A DNA stretch of 7,683 nt, from positions 1 through 7,683 of the forward strand of contig NZ_CP029162.1 in the NCBI RefSeq assembly GCF_003096055.1, read 5' to 3'. This stretch comes from Buchnera aphidicola (Melanaphis sacchari). GTDB taxonomy: Bacteria; Pseudomonadota; Gammaproteobacteria; Enterobacterales; Enterobacteriaceae. Positions 1-6,893 of the stretch are shown here, in pieces (the first letter of the stretch is position 1; each line of letters begins with the position of its first letter). The notes below the pieces were generated by a model, which was not told where the DNA came from, did not search any database, and was given only the letters and a program-made list of their open reading frames with translations. The translations under genes were made by a program, and so were the position numbers.

Positions 1-9
1 AAAAATGCG

Positions 10-55
10 ATGCTATGTCTTATGAAATTTTTGTTGTATAAATTTATTTATTATT
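10..55. repeat. Left arm of 46-bp terminal inverted repeat
   Basis: Bases 10-55 are an exact reverse complement of bases 7638-7683, with no mismatch over 46 bp; the match ends at 56/7637. If the window is circular, the arms are adjacent and separated only by the 9-nt loop AAAAATGCG (bases 1-9), giving a very long hairpin between repA1 and leuA. Long inverted repeats in this intergenic position are, to my recollection, a known feature of Buchnera leucine plasmids. The role is unproven: it could stop repA1 transcripts, protect mRNA ends or form a cruciform. The arm also carries the -35 side of the candidate leu promoter. The alternative of a linear replicon with terminal inverted repeats is less likely, because the repeat does not begin at base 1. 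Confidence 0.93.
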
Positions 56-60
56 AAAAT
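31..60 (+). promoter_or_regulatory. Candidate leuABCD promoter (weak call)
   Basis: TTGTTG at 31-36 and TAAAAT at 55-60 are separated by 18 nt. The -35 matches the sigma-70 consensus at 3 of 6 positions and the -10 at 5 of 6. Initiation would fall near base 67, leaving a leader of under 20 nt before the leuA ATG at 84. In such A+T-rich DNA, chance -10 boxes are common, so this is a best guess. No leucine-rich leader peptide or attenuator hairpin is visible between the end of repA1 and leuA, unlike the E. coli leu operon. Confidence 0.3.
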
Positions 61-83
61 TATCCCTTATCGAGAAAATATTT

Positions 84-1649
84 ATGAATTCACAAGTTAT
101 TATTTTTGATACAACATTACGTGATGGTGAACAATCTCTGCAGGTAAGCTTAAGTGTAAAACAAAAACTGAAAATTGCACTATGTTTAGAAAATTTAGGA
201 GTAGATGTTATGGAAGTAGGTTTTCCTATCTCTTCACCTGGAGATTTTAAATCAGTTCAAACTATTTCTAAAAATGTAAAAAATAGTCGAATATGTAGTT
301 TAGCCCGATGTTTAGATAAAGATATAGACACTGCTGCAGAAGCTATGTCATTAGCAGATTCATTTCGCATTCATATTTTTTTAGCTACCTCTACATTACA
401 TATGGAATCTAAATTAAAAAAAAATTTTGATGAAATTATAAATATGGCAACAACATCTGCAAAAAGAGCACTACGCTATACTGATGATGTTGAATTTTCA
501 TGTGAAGATGCTAGTAGAACTACAATAGATAATTTATGTAGAATAGTAGAAAAATTAATAAATATTGGTGTAAAAACAATTAATATCCCTGATACAGTAG
601 GATACACTACATCAAATGAAATATCATTTACTATTGAAAAATTATTTCAAAAAGTACCTAATATTGATAAATCTATTATTTCTGTACATTGTCATAATGA
701 TTTAGGTATGGCTGTGGGAAATTCTATATCAGCTATACAAGCTGGCGCAAGACAAATAGAAGGTACAATAAATGGTATTGGTGAAAGAGCTGGTAATACA
801 GCATTAGAAGAAGTAATTATGGCAATAAAAGTTAGAAAAGATACTTTAAATGCTTTCACTAAAATAAAACATAAAGAAATCTATCGAACCAGTCAAATTA
901 TCAGTCAAATTTGTAATTTACCTATACCCCCTAATAAAGCTATTGTTGGGAGTAATGCATTTTCTCATTCTTCTGGTATCCATCAAGATGGCGTTTTAAA
1001 AAACAGAAAAAATTATGAAATCATAGACCCTCGTACTATTGGTATGAAAGAAGTTAAATTAAATTTAACTTCACGCTCTGGTAGAGCAGCGGTAAAGCAT
1101 TATATGACTGAAATGGGATATAAGGAAAGTGATTACAATATAGATGAACTTTATACTGATTTTCTCAAATTGGCTGATAAAAAAGGTCAAGTATTTGATT
1201 ATGATTTAGAAGCTTTGGCCTTTATTAATCAACAACAAGAGCAACCAGAATATTTTTCACTTTCTTTCTTCAGTGTTCAATCTATATCTAACGGTTTATC
1301 TACTGCCTCAGTAAAATTATTATGCGGAAAATCTACTTATACAGAATCAGCTACTACTAGCAATGGCCCCATAGATGCTGTATATCAAGCCTTAAATAGA
1401 ATTACGTGTTACTCTATTTCTTTACAAAAATATCAACTTATTGCTAAAGGTAGGGGCAAAGATGCTTTAGGTCAAGTAAATATACTAGTGGAATATAAAA
1501 ATCGAAAATTTCATGGTGTAGGTTTAGCTACTGATATTATTGAATCTTCAGCACAAGCAATGATTAATGCCTTGAATAATATATGGAAATCTGACCAAGT
1601 TAATGAAAAATTAAAAATTTTAAAAAAATGCAATATTTCTAAAAAGTAA
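84..1649 (+). CDS. leuA: 2-isopropylmalate synthase LeuA
   Basis: LeuA catalyses the first committed step of leucine synthesis: acetyl-CoA plus 2-ketoisovalerate gives 2-isopropylmalate. The protein has 521 aa, against about 523 in E. coli, and aligns from end to end by recognition. The N-terminal HMGL-like TIM barrel carries the signature [10 protein letters not shown] at residues 8-17, with metal ligand D14. Other metal-site residues are H202 and H204 in SVHCHNDLG and N238 in [20 protein letters not shown] at 297-308 is the linker-region motif. The C-terminal leucine-binding regulatory domain (about 392-505) keeps [20 protein letters not shown] and GVGLATDI, so feedback control by leucine is probably possible. 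The ATG at 84 gives the E. coli-like N-terminus; a weak GAG Shine-Dalgarno lies at 72-74. First gene of leuABCD, 37 nt before leuB. A run of nine A at 416-424 does not break the frame. Confidence 0.98.
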   Translation: MNSQVIIFDTTLRDGEQSLQVSLSVKQKLKIALCLENLGVDVMEVGFPISSPGDFKSVQTISKNVKNSRICSLARCLDKDIDTAAEAMSLADSFRIHIFLATSTLHMESKLKKNFDEIINMATTSAKRALRYTDDVEFSCEDASRTTIDNLCRIVEKLINIGVKTINIPDTVGYTTSNEISFTIEKLFQKVPNIDKSIISVHCHNDLGMAVGNSISAIQAGARQIEGTINGIGERAGNTALEEVIMAIKVRKDTLNAFTKIKHKEIYRTSQIISQICNLPIPPNKAIVGSNAFSHSSGIHQDGVLKNRKNYEIIDPRTIGMKEVKLNLTSRSGRAAVKHYMTEMGYKESDYNIDELYTDFLKLADKKGQVFDYDLEALAFINQQQEQPEYFSLSFFSVQSISNGLSTASVKLLCGKSTYTESATTSNGPIDAVYQALNRITCYSISLQKYQLIAKGRGKDALGQVNILVEYKNRKFHGVGLATDIIESSAQAMINALNNIWKSDQVNEKLKILKKCNISKK

Positions 1650-1686
1650 TCAGTATAGTTTATTAAAAAAGGTTATTATTTTAATT

Positions 1687-2775
1687 ATGAAAAAATTTCG
1701 TATTGCAGTTTTAGCTGGTGATGGTATAGGCCCGGAGGTAATGCAGGAAGCCTATAAAATTTTAAATATATTAAAAAATTATTTTCTTTTGCCATTAGAG
1801 ATAAAAGATTTTAATGTTGGTGGTATCGCTATTGATAAAGACGGTGTTGCCTTGCCCGAAAAAACTTTAAAGGGGTGTGAAAATTCTGATGCAATTTTAT
1901 TTGGTTCAGTAGGAGGTAAAAAATGGAATTTTTTACCTCCTGAAAAACGTCCTGAACGTGCTGCTTTGCTGTCTTTAAGAAAACATTTTAATCTTTTCTC
2001 TAATTTGAGACCAGCAAAATTGTATTCAGAGCTAAAAAATTTATCACCCTTGAAATCTAGCATCTTAAAAAATGGTTTTGATATATTATGCGTTAGAGAG
2101 CTTACCGGTGGCATATATTTTGGACAACCGAAAGGTCGATTAAAAAATAAAGATACTGAATATGCATTTGATACCGAGATTTATCATTCGTTTGAAATTG
2201 AACGTATTGCAAATCTTGCTTTTCAAATAGCTCAATCTAGAAAAAATAAAGTTTGTTCTATTGATAAATCAAATGTTCTTGAAAGTTCTCTTTTATGGAG
2301 AGAAATTGTAAATTATGTATCTAAAAAATATTCTAGTGTCGATTTAACTCATTTATATATTGATAACGCTACCATGCAAATTATTAAAAATCCTAATCAA
2401 TTTGATGTGTTACTTTGCTCTAATCTTTTTGGAGACATTATTTCTGACGAATGCGCAATGATTACAGGTTCAATTGGTATGCTTCCTTCTGCAAGTTTAA
2501 ATGAAAAAAATTTTGGTTTATATGAACCTGCAGGTGGATCAGCACCAGATATTCAAGGTAAAAATATTGCAAATCCTATAGCTCAAATTCTTTCTGTTTC
2601 TATGTTAGTTAGATATAGTATGAATTTACCTAAAATATCAGATAAAATAGATTCTTCTGTTAGCGATGCATTAAAAAATGGATATAGAACTATAGATATA
2701 TCTAATGGAGAAAGATACATAAAAACTAATCAAATGGGTGACATAATTTCTGAATTGTTAATGGATAAAAAATGA
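1687..2775 (+). CDS. leuB: 3-isopropylmalate dehydrogenase LeuB
   Basis: LeuB is a cytoplasmic NAD-dependent oxidative decarboxylase that converts 3-isopropylmalate to 2-ketoisocaproate, the keto acid precursor of leucine. It has 362 aa against 363 in E. coli and belongs to the isocitrate/isopropylmalate dehydrogenase family. Visible landmarks are the N-terminal [12 protein letters not shown] (7-18), substrate-binding arginines R98, R108 and R137, the [10 protein letters not shown] motif with catalytic Y144, the catalytic K194 (SIDKSN), metal ligands D226 (YIDNATM), D250 and D254 ([10 protein letters not shown]), and the NAD-binding loop [18 protein letters not shown] (280-297). All expected active-site residues are present. 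An AAGG ribosome-binding site at 1669-1672 lies 14 nt before the ATG, a long spacing. The stop codon overlaps the leuC start by 4 nt (ATGA), suggesting translational coupling. Confidence 0.98.
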   Translation: MKKFRIAVLAGDGIGPEVMQEAYKILNILKNYFLLPLEIKDFNVGGIAIDKDGVALPEKTLKGCENSDAILFGSVGGKKWNFLPPEKRPERAALLSLRKHFNLFSNLRPAKLYSELKNLSPLKSSILKNGFDILCVRELTGGIYFGQPKGRLKNKDTEYAFDTEIYHSFEIERIANLAFQIAQSRKNKVCSIDKSNVLESSLLWREIVNYVSKKYSSVDLTHLYIDNATMQIIKNPNQFDVLLCSNLFGDIISDECAMITGSIGMLPSASLNEKNFGLYEPAGGSAPDIQGKNIANPIAQILSVSMLVRYSMNLPKISDKIDSSVSDALKNGYRTIDISNGERYIKTNQMGDIISELLMDKK

Positions 2776-4172
2776 AAAAAACTTTATATGATAAAATATA
2801 TGATGCACACATTGTACACAAAGAAAAAAATGATATTGCATTATTATATATAGATTTACATTTATTACATGAAGTAACATCCCCCCAGGCTTTTGATTCA
2901 TTGAGAAAAAAAAATCGTAAAGTTAGAAAACCAGAAAAAACTTTTGCAACTATGGATCACAATGTTTCCACAATAAGCAAAAGTATTGATGCTTCGGGAC
3001 CCATGGCTCAAATACAAATGCAAGAATTAATTAAAAATTGTAATGAATTTAATATATCCTTGTACGACTTAAATCATTCTAATCAAGGTATAGTGCACAT
3101 TATTGGTCCAGAACAAGGTATGACATTACCAGGTATGACAATAGTATGTGGTGATTCTCATACATCCACTCACGGAGCTTTTGGGGCTTTAGCTTTTGGT
3201 ATTGGTACATCAGAAGTAGAACATGTTTTAGCAACTCAAACGTTAAAACAAGAACGTTTAAAAAACATGAAAATTAATGTTATAGGTAAAATTAATAATT
3301 ATATTACCGCTAAGGACATAATATTATTTATTATAGGTAAACTTGGTACTGCAGGTGGATCAGGTTACGTGATCGAATTTAGTGGTGATGTAATTAAAAA
3401 AATGAGTATGGAAGCACGAATGACAATTTGTAACATGGCAATTGAAATGGGCGCTAAATCTGCTTTAATTGAACCAGATGATATTACATTTTCATATTTA
3501 AAAAATAAGTTATATGCACCTTATGGAAAATATTGGGAAGAATCTATAAACTATTGGAAAACATTAAAAACAGATAATAATGCTTTTTTTGACAAGACAT
3601 TTAATGTTGATATTTCTAATTTATCCCCTCAGGTAACTTGGGGGACCAGCCCTGACCAGGTATTATCAATTGATAGTCAAATACCTAATTTTAATGACTT
3701 TGAAAATCTTAAAAAAAGAAATTTAGCTAAATCTGCTTGTACTTATATGGATTTAAAACCTGGTATGAAATTAACAGATATAAAAATAGATAAAGTATTT
3801 ATTGGATCTTGTACTAATTCTCGAATAGAAGATTTAAGAGCTGCATCAAAGATCTTAAAAGGTAAAAAAATTTTTCATAATGTACAGGGAATTGTTGTTC
3901 CAGGTTCTGGCATAGTGAAGAAACAAGCGGAATCAGAGGGATTAGATAAAATATTTATTGATTCGGGTTTTGAATGGCGTTTACCTGGTTGTTCTATGTG
4001 TTTAGGTATGAATAATGATAAATTAAATTATGGTGAACGATGCGCTTCTACCAGTAATCGAAATTTTGAAGGACGTCAGGGTAGAGGGGGTAGAACGCAT
4101 TTAGTTAGTCCTATTATGGCTGCCGCAGCAGCTATATATGGTCATTTTTTTGATGTTAGAAATTGGAAATAA
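2772..4172 (+). CDS. leuC: 3-isopropylmalate dehydratase large subunit LeuC
   Basis: LeuC is the large, iron-sulfur subunit of isopropylmalate isomerase. With LeuD it interconverts 2- and 3-isopropylmalate by dehydration and rehydration. The length of 466 aa equals that of E. coli LeuC. It is an aconitase-superfamily protein: the three cluster ligands are C347 (FIGSCTNSR), C407 and C410 ([11 protein letters not shown]), and further signatures are [26 protein letters not shown] (126-151) and the C-terminal [20 protein letters not shown] region (428-447). Nothing is truncated. There is no convincing Shine-Dalgarno; the start codon overlaps the leuB stop (ATGA), so translation probably depends on ribosomes finishing leuB. 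A 9-A run (2906-2914) encodes part of a Lys-rich loop and stays in frame. leuD follows after 21 nt. Confidence 0.98.
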   Translation: MKKTLYDKIYDAHIVHKEKNDIALLYIDLHLLHEVTSPQAFDSLRKKNRKVRKPEKTFATMDHNVSTISKSIDASGPMAQIQMQELIKNCNEFNISLYDLNHSNQGIVHIIGPEQGMTLPGMTIVCGDSHTSTHGAFGALAFGIGTSEVEHVLATQTLKQERLKNMKINVIGKINNYITAKDIILFIIGKLGTAGGSGYVIEFSGDVIKKMSMEARMTICNMAIEMGAKSALIEPDDITFSYLKNKLYAPYGKYWEESINYWKTLKTDNNAFFDKTFNVDISNLSPQVTWGTSPDQVLSIDSQIPNFNDFENLKKRNLAKSACTYMDLKPGMKLTDIKIDKVFIGSCTNSRIEDLRAASKILKGKKIFHNVQGIVVPGSGIVKKQAESEGLDKIFIDSGFEWRLPGCSMCLGMNNDKLNYGERCASTSNRNFEGRQGRGGRTHLVSPIMAAAAAIYGHFFDVRNWK

Positions 4173-4193
4173 TATTTTTGAGATTAAATTAAA

Positions 4194-4817
4194 ATGTTTA
4201 AATTTACTGAACATAGTGGAATTGTTGCTCCATTAAATGTATCAAATGTAGATACTGATGTTATCATCCCTAAACAATTTTTGCAAAGAGTCAATAAAAA
4301 TGGGTTAGGTAAATATTTATTTCATGATTGGAGATTTATTGATAAAAATCAAAAGATTGCTAATTCTGATTTTATTTTGAATAAAAAATTTTACAAGAAA
4401 AGTACTATTCTACTAACTCAAGAAAATTTTGGTTGTGGTTCTTCTAGAGAGCATGCTGTTTGGGCTTTATTAGATTATGGTTTTAGAGTAATTATTGCTC
4501 CTAGTTTTTCTGATATATTCTATAATAATAGTTTTAATAATAAACTTCTTTTAATTATTTTAGATCAAAAAGACATTGATTTTCTTTTTGATGTTGTTAA
4601 TAAAGAGATGGGTATTTATTTAAATGTTGATTTAATTAATAATAAAATTTCTATTAAAAATATTAACTTTTCATTTAAAATAGATGATTTTCGACGTTTA
4701 TTTTTTTTAAATAATTTAGATGCTATTGATTTGACTATGAAACTTGAAAGAAAAATTAAATTATATGAGGAAAGTATATCTTCATTTTTTTTAAATAGGC
4801 GAAATTTCACTTCTTAA
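4194..4817 (+). CDS. leuD: 3-isopropylmalate dehydratase small subunit LeuD
   Basis: LeuD is the small swivelling-domain subunit of isopropylmalate isomerase, partner of LeuC. The 207-aa protein carries the family motifs NVDTDVIIPKQFL (18-30), ENFGCGSSREHAVWAL (77-92) with the substrate-recognition GCGSSREH segment, and IAPSFSDIFYNNSFNN (101-116). A weak GAGA ribosome-binding site lies at 4180-4183, 10 nt before the ATG. It is last in leuABCD and is followed within 6 nt by an intrinsic terminator. By memory of the E. coli protein (201 aa, ending PAFMN), the homologous end here is near SSFFLN, and the last six residues (RRNFTS) are an extra tail. That tail depends on an 8-T run at 4785-4792: one T fewer or more would bring a stop at once. 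Confidence 0.97.
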   Translation: MFKFTEHSGIVAPLNVSNVDTDVIIPKQFLQRVNKNGLGKYLFHDWRFIDKNQKIANSDFILNKKFYKKSTILLTQENFGCGSSREHAVWALLDYGFRVIIAPSFSDIFYNNSFNNKLLLIILDQKDIDFLFDVVNKEMGIYLNVDLINNKISIKNINFSFKIDDFRRLFFLNNLDAIDLTMKLERKIKLYEESISSFFLNRRNFTS

Positions 4818-4822
4818 TTTTT

Positions 4823-4857
4823 AAAAAGCGAAACTGTTAATAAGTTTCGCTTTTTTT
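4823..4857 (+). terminator. Rho-independent terminator of leuABCD
   Basis: A 13-bp perfect stem (4823-4835 with 4843-4855) with the 7-nt loop GTTAATA is followed by T-residues to 4857. The core GCGAAACT/AGTTTCGC is the most G+C-rich stem in the local non-coding DNA. It starts 6 nt after the leuD stop. The opposite strand also has a run of T after the stem, because the left arm begins with five A, so the element could also stop transcripts arriving from convergent repA2. Confidence 0.92.
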
Positions 4858-5145
4858 ATGTTTATTTATTATTTATATAAGATTAAAGACATTTGTTATT
4901 TTGCATTTATTTTATAAAAAGCATTTATTAAAAAAAACAATATGCATTTATAAAAAAAATTAAAAAAAATTAATTAAAAAATAATAGGGTAGGGTAAAAA
5001 TAAAAAAATATTTCAAAGGGAATTTAAAAAATGTTTATTTTTTGAGATAAAAAAAAAGAGTGGGGGGTATGATAAAAAAGGGGTATCTTACGCTTAAGCG
5101 TATACTTAAATTTCTAGATTTTAAATAATTTTTTATTATAAAAAA
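4858..5145. other. Non-coding spacer between leuD and repA2; possible origin/control region
   Basis: I see no credible gene in this 288-bp spacer between the convergent leuD and repA2. The left half is almost pure A/T. From about 4980 it becomes purine-biased on the + strand, with G-runs at 4987-4989, 4992-4994, 5018-5020, 5062-5067 and 5080-5083 and very few C. An imperfect direct repeat, GGGGTATGATA (5064-5074) and GGGGTATCTTA (5080-5090), stands 16 bp apart. A 14-bp perfect palindrome (5089-5102) and an A/T-only hairpin at the end of repA2 follow. Such strand asymmetry is unusual for neutral DNA in this genome, so a replication or RNA role is possible; that is inference. Confidence 0.4.
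5089..5102. repeat. 14-bp perfect palindrome TACGCTTAAGCGTA
   Basis: Bases 5089-5102 read the same on both strands, TACGCTT|AAGCGTA, and the symmetry stops at the next base on each side. It directly follows the second G-run repeat and contains a rare GC-containing core (ACGCTTAAGCGT) in A/T-rich surroundings. It could be a dimeric protein-binding site. It is not a DnaA box, and I cannot name a factor. Confidence 0.6.
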
Positions 5146-5151
5146 TTATTT
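5123..5151 (-). terminator. A/T-only hairpin at the repA2 3' end (possible terminator)
   Basis: A 12-bp perfect inverted repeat (5123-5134 with 5140-5151, loop ATTAT) contains the repA2 stop codon (complement of 5146-5148). The stem has only A-T pairs, so it is weak, and on the - strand it is not followed by a clean T-run. It may mark the 3' end of the repA2 message, but the leu terminator read from the other side is a better stop. Confidence 0.35.
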
Positions 5152-5997
5152 ATCAGGATATGTATTTGTAGCTATTTTTCGTAAATAGTAATAACTTATA
5201 TTTACTTGCTTTCTTAATCCATGATGTCCCATTTGAGCTAGTTCATTAATAGAGTACTTAGCGACTAGAGCTCTTAAAATTTTTTGTCTTGCTTCTTTTT
5301 CATCTAAAGCTATAATGCGTTGTGCATTTTTTCGTTTTTTGTGGAAAGCGTGTTGAGAAATTCTATATTTAAAAATACTTTTAATTTGAGCATCTTTAGC
5401 ACGTCTTTTTGCTTCTATTGTATTTATAGGAGTTAATCCCTTAGTGATAAGATTTTTATTAATCCATCCTAACTGTTGTTTTTTTGCATTATTTAATTGA
5501 TTTTCAGAAATTCCAATAAGTGTAAAAAATAATGGTGTAAGCGTAATCATTTTAGGCATATAATTTCCCAAAACTCGATCCCACATTTTTTTACATTTTA
5601 CAAAACCCATAGGTTCCATAAAATGAGTAATCAATCGTGAAGCGCGTGTAATCGATTTATTACCCGCTTGAGATACAGTAGATAATCCACATTCGTCAGC
5701 TAATTGTTCTACTGAAGCTTGTACTAATTCGGAGGAAATATTAAAATGATATAGCATAGCTAAAACCATGGCTCTCATAGAACATGCGCGATGTTCATTT
5801 AATCTTCTAAAGCGTTTTATGGGTATACCGGTTTTAATGTTTTTAGGTTGAATAACGTAATTTAATTCACATCGCGCTACGTCTATTTCTGAAGCTTTTT
5901 TCATAGCATAACAAATAAATGATGGTCGCGATTTATTATTTTGAGGGGGTGTAAAAATCGGATTTTTATTATTTATATAATTTTTTTTAGGCAGCAT
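5146..5997 (-). CDS. repA2: Replication initiator RepA2 (IncFII RepA family)
   Basis: This 283-aa basic protein is recognisable as an IncFII-type RepA initiator, the class that starts theta replication at a nearby origin. The central part, LADECGLSTVSQAGNKSITRASRLITHFMEPMGF (about 99-132), looks like the helix-turn-helix/winged-helix DNA-binding region, followed by WDRVLGNYMPKMITLTPLFFTLIGIS (139-164), a very basic stretch (197-226) and a C-terminal LRKIA region, all in the order expected for the family. It is the longer of two paralogues here. RepA1 matches it along its length but lacks about 31 residues between the LTP motif and LDEKEA. The ATG at 5997 gives an N-terminus (MLPKKNY) aligning with that of RepA1; no good Shine-Dalgarno is seen. 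It is transcribed towards leuD. Residues 101-134 are identical to RepA1 at protein and DNA level. Confidence 0.9.
   Translation of the reverse strand: MLPKKNYINNKNPIFTPPQNNKSRPSFICYAMKKASEIDVARCELNYVIQPKNIKTGIPIKRFRRLNEHRACSMRAMVLAMLYHFNISSELVQASVEQLADECGLSTVSQAGNKSITRASRLITHFMEPMGFVKCKKMWDRVLGNYMPKMITLTPLFFTLIGISENQLNNAKKQQLGWINKNLITKGLTPINTIEAKRRAKDAQIKSIFKYRISQHAFHKKRKNAQRIIALDEKEARQKILRALVAKYSINELAQMGHHGLRKQVNISYYYLRKIATNTYPDK
5597..5697 (-). repeat. 101-nt identical block, repA2 copy
   Basis: The reverse complement of 5597-5697 is identical to 7200-7300 in repA1. It encodes D101 to K134 of RepA2, ending at the second base of the K134 codon. Identity is sharply limited: flanking codons on both sides differ at many positions, including non-synonymous ones. 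Third positions inside the block also match, so protein-level selection alone does not explain it; recent gene conversion or recombination is the simplest reading. Confidence 0.95.
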
Positions 5998-6046
5998 ATT
6001 TTAAGGTACTTAAGAAATAATGTGAGTTTAAAAAGATAAAAATTTA

Positions 6047-6097
6047 ATTCTATATTAGAATATATTTATATTTAACATAAATTTAGATAAATTTCAA
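6047..6097 (-). promoter_or_regulatory. Candidate repA2 promoter and operator-like dyad
   Basis: Read on the - strand: TTGAAA (6097-6092), 7 nt, AAATTTATG (6084-6076), TAAATA 17 nt after TTGAAA and preceded by TGT as an extended -10, then TATATTCTAATA (6064-6053) with the dyad ATTCTA-TAT-TAGAAT (6061-6047). The same blocks, in the same order and with identical 7-nt first spacing, precede repA1. The dyad sits 50-64 nt upstream of the repA2 ATG, close to the expected start of transcription, a position suited to a repressor. Conservation between paralogues supports function; the exact -10 is uncertain (TAAATA or TATATT). Confidence 0.5.
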
Positions 6098-6178
6098 TGC
6101 AATACGTTAAAATAAAATTTTTACGCTAAAACTGAAAAAATTTTATTTATAATTATATAAAAATTTTTATATTTGAAA

Positions 6179-6191
6179 TATAATTCTAATA
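6179..6191 (+). promoter_or_regulatory. Candidate yqhA -10 box with shared ATTCTAATA element
   Basis: A perfect -10 hexamer TATAAT (6179-6184) overlaps ATTCTAATA (6183-6191), a 9-mer also present in the control modules of repA1 and repA2. No good -35 lies 17 nt upstream. A start near 6191 would leave a leader of nearly 40 nt before the yqhA ATG. TATAAT occurs easily by chance in such DNA, so the support comes mainly from the shared 9-mer. Confidence 0.35.
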
Positions 6192-6228
6192 ATATTTAAA
6201 ACACTTTAAAATTTAAAGAGAATAAAAA

Positions 6229-6732
6229 ATGGAAAAAATTATTGAAAAGTCTATATATGCCTCGCGTTGGCTTATGTTTCCAGTTTATGTAGGATTGTCA
6301 TTTGGTTTTATACTTTTGACATTAAAGTTCTTTCAGCAAATTATTTTTATAATACCTGATATTTTAGCTATGTCGGAATCAGGATTGGTATTGGTGGTTT
6401 TATCATTAATTGATATTGCTTTAGTGGGCGGTCTTTTAGTAATGGTGATGTTTTCAGGTTATGAAAATTTTATTTCAAAAATGGATATAAAAGACAATCA
6501 AAAAAGGCTTGGTTGGATGGGTACTATGGATGTCAATTCAATTAAAAATAAAGTAGCATCTTCAATAGTTGCTATATCTTCAGTACATTTATTACGACTT
6601 TTTATGGAAGCAGAAAGAATATTAGATAATAAAATTATGTTATGTGTTATCATTCATTTAACATTTGTATTATCCGCATTTGGGATGGCTTACATTGATA
6701 AAATGAGTAAAAAAAAACAAATCGTTCATTAA
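6229..6732 (+). CDS. yqhA: YqhA, UPF0114 family inner-membrane protein
   Basis: This 167-aa protein is recognised as YqhA (UPF0114), long called ORF1 in Buchnera leucine plasmids; E. coli YqhA is of similar length. Four hydrophobic segments are visible at about 14-34, 52-76, 109-126 and 136-156, so it should be an integral inner-membrane protein. Conserved-looking parts are [18 protein letters not shown] (6-23), the middle [23 protein letters not shown] (59-81) and LGWMG (94-98). Its biochemical function is unknown. It starts at an ATG preceded 8 nt upstream by the ribosome-binding site AAAGAG (6215-6220), the best one among the accessory genes. It sits between the two rep genes, apart from the leu operon. 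Its retention in a highly reduced genome implies a useful role, but not necessarily one in leucine synthesis. Confidence 0.93.
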   Translation: MEKIIEKSIYASRWLMFPVYVGLSFGFILLTLKFFQQIIFIIPDILAMSESGLVLVVLSLIDIALVGGLLVMVMFSGYENFISKMDIKDNQKRLGWMGTMDVNSIKNKVASSIVAISSVHLLRLFMEAERILDNKIMLCVIIHLTFVLSAFGMAYIDKMSKKKQIVH

Positions 6733-6893
6733 ATTTTTAAAAATCATTTATAAACTTATTTGAAAGCAATTTAAATTTATGCTATATTCTAATAGAATAC
6801 ATATTTCATAATTAATAAAATTGTTAGTTATTTATTAAAATTTTTCAAAAATTAAAAATCTTTAAAACTTAAAATATATTTTAATTACATTAA
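6733..6893. other. Spacer between yqhA and repA1
   Basis: These 161 bp of A/T-rich DNA hold the repA1 promoter module (6760-6799) and a leader of about 100 nt. No ATG-started leader peptide like IncFII TapA is visible in the leader, nor a G+C-containing stem-loop resembling CopA antisense targets. No convincing yqhA terminator is seen, so some repA1 transcription may come by readthrough from yqhA. Confidence 0.5.
6760..6799 (+). promoter_or_regulatory. Probable repA1 promoter with overlapping operator-like dyad
   Basis: TTGAAA (6760-6765) and TATATT (6783-6788) are separated by exactly 17 nt, and TGC directly before the -10 makes an extended -10. Each hexamer differs from sigma-70 consensus at one position, so this is the strongest promoter in the window. 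The expected start near 6795 falls inside the dyad TATTCTA-A-TAGAATA (6785-6799). A factor bound there would block initiation, so autoregulation by Rep or an unknown repressor is a reasonable inference. The blocks TTGAAA, AAATTTATG (6773-6781) and TATATTCTAATA (6783-6794) recur upstream of repA2. Confidence 0.65.

Larger units (their letters stand above)
5998..6228. other. Divergent spacer between repA2 and yqhA
   Basis: This 231-bp, extremely A+T-rich non-coding spacer separates the divergent repA2 (-) and yqhA (+). It holds the repA2 control module (6047-6097), a 13-bp A/T inverted repeat (6110-6122 with 6136-6148, loop of 13 nt), two ACGYTAAAA repeats (6104-6112 and 6123-6131, starts 19 bp apart), an 18-bp perfect palindrome (6155-6172) and a -10-like TATAAT with a copy of ATTCTAATA (6179-6191). 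I see no ORF or structured RNA gene. The density of symmetric elements suggests a control region. Confidence 0.55.

Noticed and set aside
61..70. TTATCCCTTA before leuA as a DnaA box
   Set aside because: It has at least two mismatches to TTATNCACA and stands alone; no cluster of boxes is present.
416..424. Nine-A run in leuA (and 2906-2914 in leuC) as a frameshift or pseudogene mark
   Set aside because: Both reading frames continue intact through full-length proteins with conserved motifs on both sides, so the runs are ordinary A/T-bias features.
1734..1743. GGAGGTA followed by ATG in frame within leuB, as an internal start
   Set aside because: The ATG lies only 2 nt after GGAGG, too close for initiation, and it would delete the essential N-terminal GDGIGPE motif; the upstream ATG at 1687 matches family length.
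1779..2114. 111-codon open frame on the - strand inside leuB
   Set aside because: It is fully covered by an intact leuB with all active-site residues, shows no family features and has no ribosome-binding site; it is a shadow frame.
4616..4810. 64-codon open frame on the - strand inside leuD
   Set aside because: It is antisense to the 3' part of leuD, has a low-complexity K/I/L/F-rich composition typical of antisense A/T-rich DNA, and shows no recognisable domain.
4987..5083. G-quadruplex formed by the G-runs
   Set aside because: The runs are separated by loops of 12 to 41 nt, too long for a convincing intramolecular quadruplex.
6733..6760. Terminator after yqhA (ATTTTTAAAAAT)
   Set aside because: A self-complementary A/T word with no loop, no G-C pairs and no proper T-run; not distinguishable from background.
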